Part shown: positions 19,501 to 24,259 of the stretch, piece by piece | Numbering within the stretch: position 1 is the first letter of the stretch | Layout: every line of letters begins with the position of its first letter | Source of the DNA: Flavobacterium croceum DSM 17960 | Lineage (GTDB): Bacteria > Bacteroidota > Bacteroidia > Flavobacteriales > Flavobacteriaceae | NCBI RefSeq assembly: GCF_002917885.1 | Contig: NZ_PQNY01000018.1 | Coordinates: 1-39,286, forward strand | DNA length: 39,286 nucleotides | Direction of reading: 5' to 3' | Position numbers and translations under genes: made by a program | Notes under the pieces: generated by a model | What the model saw: the letters and a program-made list of their open reading frames with translations, nothing else | The model's database searches: none | What the model was told of the DNA's origin: nothing

Positions 19501-20329
19501 ACGAGCTACTACAGGTACTACAGGAAGCTTTAGTCTTATAGAGAGCAAAAAATCGACAGCGGTAAGCAATGTATTTGGCAGAACTCAAAATACAAGTACA
19601 CCTGCTACGGTAGATGCATCTATTTTTAGAGTAGGTATGTACAAAGAAACAACCGAAGGCTGGAAAGGAGCCGATGGTGCTATAGTAGGTATTTACGCTA
19701 CAGCAAGCAATGATGTTAATGATAGCGATGGAAAGAAAATGGCAAACGGAAGCGAAAACATAGCGTTTGTACGCAATAATACCACACTATCGAGTGAGCA
19801 TCATGCACCAATACAAGCCCAAGACGAATTGTATATGCGAGTATGGAACACGAGCGCAGCGAATTACAAATTAAAAATCAACACAGAAAACTTTGCAGAT
19901 ACGACACTAGAAGCCACATTGATTGATTTGTTTACCGGTACACAAACCCCACTCATGCTCGATGGTAGCGTAGTAGAATACCCATTTGCTGTAACGAGCA
20001 ATACAGCCAGTACAGGCGACCGCTTTAAAGTGGTATTCCAAAACAGTGCTTTGGGCGTACATACATCAACAAGTGCTTCACTAAAACTATATCCAAACCC
20101 AGCAACATCGGGTATGGTACAAGTACAACTACCAGAGGGTGATTACAGCCACTGTAGTTATGAAGTTGTAAACGGATTAGGTCAAATTGTAGCACAAAGT
20201 AAAGTACCAACAGATAGCTCTCACTTGTTCAGTATCAATACAGCATCGTTGGCAAGTAGTTGGTATGTAGTGCGTATTGTAGAAAACGGAAAAACAATAT
20301 ACCAAACTAAATTGATAGTGAAGAACTAA
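13571..20329 (+). CDS. Giant T9SS-secreted multidomain adhesin-like protein (2252 aa)
   Basis: An exported protein with a late signal anchor (about residues 33-55, IFWSFLLFVIILFNATSWAQ). Domains by approximate residue: N-terminal beta domain 57-265; FN3-like 268-376 and 378-477; jelly-roll 'choice-of-anchor J'-like 480-655 (FPYSQGFN...); FN3-like 655-755, 755-865 and 867-970; second jelly-roll 972-1135 (LPWTEGFE); PKD/Ig-like 1137-1220; third jelly-roll with an Asp/Tyr-rich loop 1244-1430; Ig-like 1495-1580; the module shared with the first adhesin from about 1773 (VERYIPAKRAWRAL); type A T9SS sorting domain 2171-2252. Secretion is via type IX and surface adhesion is likely; the ligand is unknown. 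The start may be the ATG at 13571 or 13592. Reading frame is intact throughout. Confidence 0.9.
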   Translation: MIKNDVFMKRILPYQKLIASSHVALKQNANTKVSIFWSFLLFVIILFNATSWAQVASYTFSQSNGTYTAITGGTAHNTSATDDNNYSFTLPFTFTYNGTGYTVARPTTNGFLVLGGSAPSTSQYTPLSLGSTNFAISAFGANLRSIVRSEVLGTLPNRVYVCQWSSVDRLASSAWQTDAMNFQIRLYETTNVIEIVYGSNSGTTTSSTVQVGLRGSANTDYNNRTTTTNWATTSAGGSNSASSTYSSSIKPASGLTFNWSPPAPCTAPTAQPTALVTSSVTSSSVAGSFTAASPAPSGYLVVRSVGALSTNPVDGTTYSVGGTLGNGTIVQAGSAISFTASSLASNTAYTFTIFSYNNTGCSGGPKYFTTSPLTATATTCAVAPTAPTATSITSSSATISWTASATGGNAGTINYSLEVYTDSGYTTPISGSPFNTGTAVTQNVTGLSAASTYYYKIKASNGSCDSTYLTGNFTTACVSINTFPYSQGFNTAATIPNCYSASEGSIGSSIHWDSVSSDSSHGAGSPAEGSAFMRMNYFNAQTTYNPYYFNFPTFDLGATPKRATFNIWMGSASGTNSLVFQVSTNGGGTWTDLTTYTANASNTSSSAAWEAKIVDLTAYVSQSITFRLKATSNYGSNFCNIGFDNFVVENIPSCQVPASVSSTTSITDASATINWTASPSAPTGGYDWEVRSSGGGGSGATGLAASGSVASGVLTANATGLSPAISYTVYVRANCGSGDTSTWVSGGTFVSACSIPNAPSNVVTSNVTATTLTVGFTAASPAPTGYMVFLSTTSTVVPTLSNGTTYTAGTTYNIGGIDYKCVISNQTATSHNLTGGISNTQHNYFVFSRNSMNNCSGYPYYSAGITGYAITCPAAPTAPVVSALTTTSATLSWTASAVGGGASTINYILEVYTDSGYTTHITGSPFTMGTAVTQNITGLTAATTYYYRIKANNGSCDSTYLSGNFTTVCNAITTLPWTEGFETPTIPSFPSCWLKENGDWATTNNANSTSDADARTGAQFLRETYSATNEYIWTPGFTLTAGASYDFSFYWAGDTYSGWTGDVFVNSSQLSTGATQLGTSFVTSSTTTTKTYAQVKQSFVPSTTGVYYFAIRVNASSVPYYLSFDDFKLEVTPIPIVVTPSTSTLCAGESVTLTASSSASYTYSWSPSTGLNTTSGATVTATPSSTTTYIVTGTDTSTSATTSKSVTVTVNAFPSDLNVTNTNADICSGSVQTITATGGVLSNVVIFSEDFNGATNSWTTNNAGNGGGYPSDANWTLTPDGYDYYDGYDDYIFHSNDNTQFYLSNSDAQYGSTTTANITRLVSPVFSTVGFTNATLTFYSNFITGNNDHAYIDVSTDGGSTWTNAVADYTSTIGSSTYDSSTYAYMQSFSLVTLNLNAYVGYANVKIRFRYSHTYDYWWAIDNVKIVGDYQQITWSPTTELYTNVACTPAYAYTTGSHATTVYAKPTANVTYTATATNGSCSKTDTVSYTIKPNVSITTQPVSQTVCAGSSVTFSVVAANSAGGYLYEWRKNGTPIPTATNSSYTIASTTVADAANYTVYIVGDCGDVTSNVATLTVNPLPTATIASTNGPETYTNEATFTITGTTDAVVTYTINGGANATTTLTAGTSTLTVDVTNTTTSQTLTLVSVTNGTCTATLSNTATVAVGPIRWTGTTSNSWSTGTNWTTGTVPTGSRNIEIPIGTPVLDTNFTLPVGKQLSITGTGSLTMSPSSVLTLAGTADFGGKSVTLQSDATGTATIAEITGTLNGATNVTVERYIPAKRAWRALTAPLKGSNGSLYATWQNNGSTVSGTGVSIWGPSGTNIETGPNYSVLNYTATGWVGVNNTSTSTLFDSTKNNAYLVFVTGPYGSNNIATNTAATATTLKATGQLITGTVNYSNIIDTKHTLIGNPYASALTPSTLLDGGTNLITNFWVWDPNVGTTGGYNMYDDVLNKYTSLTGSYPTNTTAIQSGQAFFVRATTGTTGSFSLIESKKSTAVSNVFGRTQNTSTPATVDASIFRVGMYKETTEGWKGADGAIVGIYATASNDVNDSDGKKMANGSENIAFVRNNTTLSSEHHAPIQAQDELYMRVWNTSAANYKLKINTENFADTTLEATLIDLFTGTQTPLMLDGSVVEYPFAVTSNTASTGDRFKVVFQNSALGVHTSTSASLKLYPNPATSGMVQVQLPEGDYSHCSYEVVNGLGQIVAQSKVPTDSSHLFSINTASLASSWYVVRIVENGKTIYQTKLIVKN
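20033..20329 (+). repeat. Near-identical sorting-domain block, copy 2
   Basis: Partner of 12393-12689, offset exactly 7640 bases. Four differences in 297 bases; the only amino-acid change is Ala to Thr near the C-terminus (GKAIYQ / GKTIYQ). Confidence 0.93.
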
Positions 20330-20390
20330 AAGGGTAGAGAGTAAGGACGTACCTATTTACAAAGAGTAGTATTATTACGAAGTATTAAAT

Positions 20391-20422
20391 TTGGAAAATA
20401 GGCTAGTAAGTACTTACATTTA
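20391..20422 (+). promoter_or_regulatory. Probable own promoter of mini-protein 2
   Basis: TTG at 20391-20393, a 21-base spacer, and TACATTTA at 20415-20422, then C and eight A, as in cassette 1. The surrounding sequence has diverged while box, spacing and A-run remain. Confidence 0.55.
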
Positions 20423-20442
20423 CAAAAAAAAGAATACAAGAG

Positions 20443-20646
20443 ATGAAAGAGTTACGTAAATATGTTTTAGGGTTGTTATTACTAGTAGGAAGTAGTATCC
20501 CTGCTATGGCAGCCGATACCGACAACCCCGACGATCCAACCTCTACAGACCCAGGTCAAGCACCGATAGGGGATTATGTTCCGTTGATGCTTACAGGAGG
20601 TATTGTGTTGGGCTATCTATTTTTACAAAAGAAAAAGAGCGTATAA
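20443..20646 (+). CDS. Mini-protein 2: signal peptide, acidic linker, one membrane span
   Basis: A 67-aa paralog of the protein at 12859-13071. Signal peptide MKELRKYVLGLLLLVGS to AMA, then the same acidic linker ending in QAPIGDY, a hydrophobic span (VPLMLTGGIVLGYLFL) and a basic tail (QKKKSV). The 21 linker residues from DTDNP to IGDY are identical in both proteins, although ten of the codons differ synonymously; the span and tail have diverged in sequence but not in character. The function is unknown. It follows the giant adhesin by 113 bases and closes cassette 2 before a strong terminator. Predicted topology: linker in the periplasm, tail in the cytoplasm, unless the C-terminus is processed. 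Confidence 0.85.
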   Translation: MKELRKYVLGLLLLVGSSIPAMAADTDNPDDPTSTDPGQAPIGDYVPLMLTGGIVLGYLFLQKKKSV

Positions 20647-20663
20647 ATAACATAGCATTAAAG

Positions 20664-20706
20664 AAAAGCTAGGGCTTTTGAGAAATCAAAAGTCCTAGCT
20701 TTTTTG
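20664..20706 (+). terminator. Terminator of cassette 2
   Basis: An 18-bp stem with one G-T pair (20664-20681 / 20686-20703), GAAA loop, then T residues. Confidence 0.92.
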
Positions 20707-20730
20707 ATGTTTTCATGCTGAATTCGTCTT

Positions 20731-21220
20731 GTCATGCTGAACTCGTTTCAGCATCTTAAACGATATACTTTGTCATTCCAAACCCGTTTCGGAATCTTCG
20801 TTTTATTGAGATGCCGAACTAAATTCGGCATGACAAGCGATACTTTTTTTACTTTGATGTTGTCATTCCGAACTCATCTTGTCATGCTGAACTCGTTTCA
20901 GCATCTTACACAATACTGTTTGTCAATCCAACCGACTGTTGTCATGCTGAACTCGTTTCAGCATCTCAAACGATACCCTTTGTCATTCCAAACCCGTTTC
21001 GGAATCTACGTTTTGTTGAGATGCCGAACTAAATTCGGCATGACAAGCGATACTTTTTTTACTTTGATGTTGTCATTCCGAACTCATCTTGTCATGCTGA
21101 ACTCGTTTCAGCATCTTACACAATACTGTTTGTCAATCCAACCGCCTGTTGTCATGCTGAACTCGTTTAAGTATCTCATACAATACCCTTTGTCATTCCG
21201 AACTTGTTTCGGAATCTACC
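20731..21220. repeat. 2.3 tandem copies of a 210-bp palindrome-bearing unit
   Basis: Unit 1 is 20731-20940, unit 2 is 20941-21150 (six differences in 210 bases), and a partial third is 21151-21220. Each unit contains short dyads of one design, an 8-bp stem with a 5-base loop: ATGCTGAA/TTCAGCAT, ATTCCGAA-type/TTCGGAAT and ATGCCGAA/TTCGGCAT. The GTCATGCTGAACTCG motif recurs at 20731, 20881, 20941, 21091 and 21151. This is a REP-like intergenic family known from many bacteria. The open frame across it (MLNSFQHL repeats) is a typical spurious product. Confidence 0.92.
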
Positions 21221-21396
21221 TTAACGAATTACTTTAAAGTAAAAAATCGTTAAAATGCAGATAAACTCGTTGTATTACCCTTTAACCATACCTTGTTTTT
21301 ATACGAAAAAATTGGTTTTTGGCTTTAAAAACAGTAATTACCCTACAAAAAAAGTGTGTTTTAGGTAAAAAATGCCTAAAATGTTTGTTTTTTACA

Positions 21397-21506
21397 TGCA
21401 TCAAGACCAAACAAGTACTTCGTCAGGACGAGACAAACGGTTCGTCAGGACGAAACAATTGCCTCATCAGGACGAAACAAACGATTTGTCAGGACAAAAT
21501 AAGGGT
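21397..21506. repeat. Five tandem 22-bp units with a TTCGTC..GACGAA core
   Basis: Units start at 21397 (degenerate), 21419, 21441, 21463 and 21485 with an exact 22-base period. The core TTCGTC-AG-GACGAA is a dyad; the linker is (G/A)ACAAACGG-like. In unit 4 both arms changed together (TTTGTC/GACAAA), which keeps the pairing. The period is not a multiple of three and the overlapping frame looks non-coding. No spacers, so this is not CRISPR. Confidence 0.85.
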
Positions 21507-21526
21507 AAAAACACGCCAAAAAAATA

Positions 21527-21550
21527 CCTCAAGCAGGGTACTACTTGAGG
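21527..21550 (-). terminator. Possible terminator, minus strand
   Basis: Dyad CCTCAAG / CTTGAGG with a partly paired interior; on the minus strand it is followed by TATTTTTTT. It could stop transcription coming from 21889 leftwards. Confidence 0.45.
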
Positions 21551-21604
21551 GTTTACTCTAAAAATTAGTTCAAAAAAAGGGATTTCGGCTCTATTTTGTA
21601 ACAC

Positions 21605-21889
21605 CTAAATCAAGTAATAAAACACGTGTTTTTTTGTGTAACCAAAACCAAAATTCGGTTTTTGATAATAGCGGTTGTATGGTACTGCTTGTAAAATTAT
21701 ATTGCCTTGCAAGCGTGTACTCATAGTAAATTTGTCAAAGCAAAAAGGCTTTACCAAGTGGTTTTGCTCTGGCTTATTACTACTAAGCAAATCGAACAAA
21801 GCATTGGCAATGGCTATCACACAAAACGTAAAGTATGCTACTAGATACTGACGTATATTTTTGATAAAAAGTGTAAAAGGAACCGCCAT
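21605..21889 (-). CDS. Doubtful small ORF (94 aa)
   Basis: ATG-started frame within the repeat-rich gap. The N-terminal 35 residues contain one hydrophobic stretch (YLVAYFTFCVIAIANALF); the rest shows no recognised motif. In favour: an A-rich stretch before the ATG and a possible terminator downstream. Against: it lies in a region otherwise free of genes, no family is recognised, and no -7 box is seen. It may be a chance frame or a remnant. Confidence 0.25.
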   Translation of the reverse strand: MAVPFTLFIKNIRQYLVAYFTFCVIAIANALFDLLSSNKPEQNHLVKPFCFDKFTMSTRLQGNIILQAVPYNRYYQKPNFGFGYTKKHVFYYLI

Positions 21890-21933
21890 TTTTTCTTTTT
21901 TTAATGCTTTAGTCTACTCACTGTTGTTTTTTT

Positions 21934-22243
21934 AGCCTCTGATTACAAAGGTTTTTAAACCTGAGGCTTATTGGTCTCAAATATAGTTTAAAACTATGCA
22001 CTTTGAGTGCATCTCGCTTTAACTTCTAAAAAGTTTTGCCACTGATTAAGATGATTTAAAGGATTAAATCAGCGGAAATCATTTTAATCAGTGGCAGTTT
22101 TTTGCTTTTCAGCCTTGCCGACTTTTAGTCTGAAAACCAAACCTATGGACTTCTAGTTCATAGTGGTTTAGTTAGTAATAGTTTAAACTGTTTTTGTACA
22201 CAATTTTCAAAGATTGTGTTTACCAAACAATTACAAAGTTTGG
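21934..22243. repeat. Run of eight consecutive inverted repeats
   Basis: In order: 21934-21968 (AGCCTC/GAGGCT enclosing AGGTTT-TT-AAACCT); 21983-21997 (ATAGTTT/AAACTAT); 21997-22011 (TGCACT/AGTGCA); 22037-22096 (21-bp arms with one G-T pair, starting TGCCACTGATTAA, loop 18); 22106-22136 (TTTTCAG/CTGAAAA); 22139-22174 (AAACC..CTATGGAC / GTTCATAG..GGTTT); 22198-22219 (ACACAAT/ATTGTGT); 22223-22243 (CCAAAC/GTTTGG). The arms are unrelated from dyad to dyad. The fourth contains the ATCAGCGGAAATCA-type motif often seen between Bacteroidetes genes. No ORF of interest overlaps them. Confidence 0.75.
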
Positions 22244-22424
22244 ACTTTTGTTTCAATAATAAAAGACAAACTTATTCACAATTAGCATGATTTTTTAACA
22301 AAGTTGTTTTGTAGCCATGCGTTTCAATAAAAAAATGCTACCTATTTTATTTAGAAAGGCAAAATAAGTACAAAATCATTTTTTTGGTCTTGAATTGAAG
22401 ATAACAACAACAAGATAGGGTCTA
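22244..22424. other. AT-rich stretch without a recognised feature
   Basis: Continues the gene-poor gap up to the prfC terminator. Only a weak dyad GCATG/CATGC (22285-22320) is visible; nothing else could be supported. Confidence 0.3.
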
Positions 22425-22429
22425 AAAAG

Positions 22430-22459
22430 CAAAAGGCTATCTTAGTAGACAGCCTTTTG
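22430..22459 (-). terminator. Intrinsic terminator of prfC
   Basis: A 9-bp stem CAAAAGGCT/AGCCTTTTG with a 12-base loop, 25 bases beyond the prfC stop codon; GCTTTTT follows on the minus strand. Confidence 0.8.
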
Positions 22460-22484
22460 TAGTATTATATAGTATAGCAGGGCA

Positions 22485-24077
22485 TTATTCGTTGTATTCA
22501 GAAGTGAAAAACAATTTTACGCTAGGGTATTTACTTTGTGTCATTTGAATAGAAAATTCCGAATCGGCTAGAAATACCAATTGCCCGTATTTGTCTTTTG
22601 CCATAAACTTTTGTTTTACGCGCAAAAACTCTTTATACTCTTCGCTTTTGGCATCGTCGGGTTTTACCCAACACGCTTTGTGTGCTGGAAAATTTTCGTA
22701 AGTACATTTGGCGCCATACTCGTGCTCTAGTCGGTATTGAATTACTTCGTACTGCAATGCACCTACGGTACCAATTACTTTTCTATTATTCATTTCCAAT
22801 GTAAAAAGCTGTGCAACACCCTCGTCCATCAATTGGTCGATACCTTTTTCCAATTGTTTGGCTTTGAGCGGATCGGCATTGTTGATGTATCTAAAGTGTT
22901 CGGGAGAAAAACTAGGAATACCTCTAAAATTCATCGTTTCACCTTCTGTAAGCGTGTCGCCAATTTTAAAGTTTCCGGTATCGTGCAAACCTACAATATC
23001 ACCAGGGTACGATATGTCTACAATTTCTTTTTTTTCTGCAAAAAAGGCGTTCGGACTCGAAAATTTTAAGGCTTTATTCAATCGAACATGTGTATACGGT
23101 TTATTGCGCTCAAAAGTACCCGATACTATTTTTACAAACGCCAAACGGTCTCGGTGTTTCGGATCCATATTGGCATGAATTTTAAATACAAATCCGCTTA
23201 ATTTTTCTTCTGTTGGTTCTACCAATCTTGTGTCTGATTCTTTTGGTTTTGGGCTAGGGGCAATCTCGATAAAACAATCCAAAATTTCGCGAACCCCAAA
23301 GTTGTTCAACGCCGAACCAAAAAACACAGGCTGTAAGTTTCCATCTAGGTATGCGTTTCTATCAAATGTAGGATACACTTCTTGTATGAGTTCGAGTTCT
23401 TCTCGTAATTTTTGAGCAGGTTTTTCGCCTACAATATTTTCGAGCTCTGGGCTGTCAATGTTTTCTATAGCAATAGTTTCTTCTATGTTTTTTTTGCTAT
23501 CGCCACTAAATAGGTTGATGTTTTGTTCCCAAATGTTGTAAATACCTTTAAAATCGTACCCCATACCAATAGGGAAACTTAAAGGGGTAACGTGTAAGCC
23601 TAACTTTTTTTCAACCTCGTCCATCAAATCAAAAGCATCTTTACCCTCTCGGTCTAATTTATTAATAAAAACAATAATAGGTATTTTTCTCATGCGGCAT
23701 ACAGCAACAAGCTTTTCGGTTTGCTCTTCTACACCTTTTGCTACATCTATTACCACTATAACACTATCTACTGCAGTTAGTGTTCTAAAAGTGTCTTCGG
23801 CAAAATCTTTATGCCCAGGCGTATCTAGAATATTAATTTTTTTGCCTTTGTATTCAAATGCCAATACTGAGGTAGCTACCGAAATTCCTCTTTGACGCTC
23901 TATTTCCATAAAGTCGCTCGTAGCGCCTTTTTTTATTTTGTTGCTTTTTACAGCACCCGCTTCTTGTATAGCTCCACCAAATAAAAGTAACTTTTCTGTA
24001 AGTGTTGTTTTACCCGCATCGGGGTGCGAAATAATACCAAATGTACGTCTGCGCTGTATTTCTTCTAAAAAACTCAT
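22485..24077 (-). CDS. prfC: Peptide chain release factor 3
   Basis: Translational GTPase of 530 aa that recycles RF1/RF2 from the ribosome after peptide release. G1 is SHPDAGKTT (17-25), switch I lies around RQRGISVATS (61-70), G3 is DTPGHKDF (85-92), and G4 is NKLDRE (139-144). The beta-barrel domain 2 and the RF3 C-terminal domain follow (e.g. MNNRKVIGTVGALQYEVIQYRLEHEY). Length is normal. It is a single gene, divergent from the parvulin genes, and forms the right border of the accessory block. A -7 box lies 19 bases upstream of the start. Confidence 0.97.
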   Translation of the reverse strand: MSFLEEIQRRRTFGIISHPDAGKTTLTEKLLLFGGAIQEAGAVKSNKIKKGATSDFMEIERQRGISVATSVLAFEYKGKKINILDTPGHKDFAEDTFRTLTAVDSVIVVIDVAKGVEEQTEKLVAVCRMRKIPIIVFINKLDREGKDAFDLMDEVEKKLGLHVTPLSFPIGMGYDFKGIYNIWEQNINLFSGDSKKNIEETIAIENIDSPELENIVGEKPAQKLREELELIQEVYPTFDRNAYLDGNLQPVFFGSALNNFGVREILDCFIEIAPSPKPKESDTRLVEPTEEKLSGFVFKIHANMDPKHRDRLAFVKIVSGTFERNKPYTHVRLNKALKFSSPNAFFAEKKEIVDISYPGDIVGLHDTGNFKIGDTLTEGETMNFRGIPSFSPEHFRYINNADPLKAKQLEKGIDQLMDEGVAQLFTLEMNNRKVIGTVGALQYEVIQYRLEHEYGAKCTYENFPAHKACWVKPDDAKSEEYKEFLRVKQKFMAKDKYGQLVFLADSEFSIQMTQSKYPSVKLFFTSEYNE

Positions 24078-24096
24078 AATTTATAAAAATTGCTTG

Positions 24097-24104
24097 CAAA
24101 AATA
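24097..24104 (-). promoter_or_regulatory. -7 box for prfC
   Basis: TATTTTTG on the minus strand, 19 bases before the ATG; no TTG at the right distance. Confidence 0.5.
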
Positions 24105-24184
24105 GTGTTTCTTCGCTAAATCACACGGTGTTGATGGTATCAAAATCAATGTTAATAAATTTTTGTTAATACTAAAACCTATTC

Positions 24185-24214
24185 TTGCGTAATACTACAT
24201 TATTATTACTTTTG
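24185..24214 (+). promoter_or_regulatory. Promoter of the parvulin/SurA operon
   Basis: TTG at 24185-24187, a 19-base spacer and TACTTTTG at 24207-24214: a full match to the Bacteroidetes pattern. The ATG at 24260 follows after 45 bases. Confidence 0.78.
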
Positions 24215-24259
24215 TTGATTGGATAAAAAACGAAGTCCTGATTGTTTAATCTTTATACT

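Noticed and set aside
20734..21237. 167-aa ORF with repeated MLNSFQHL motifs
   Set aside because: It is a translation of the 210-bp palindromic repeats; the peptide repeats mirror the DNA repeats, and this motif is a known spurious annotation product.
21397..21506. CRISPR array
   Set aside because: Unit length and period are both 22 bases with no unique spacers, and no cas genes are in the window.
21319..21561. 80-aa ORF over the 22-bp repeats
   Set aside because: A 22-base period shifts frame in each unit, so the peptide has no repeat logic; Lys/Cys-rich chance frame.
9119..22484. tRNA-integrated genomic island using tRNA-Glu as attachment site
   Set aside because: No copy of the tRNA 3' end was found at the other side, no integrase is present, and rpsT lies between.
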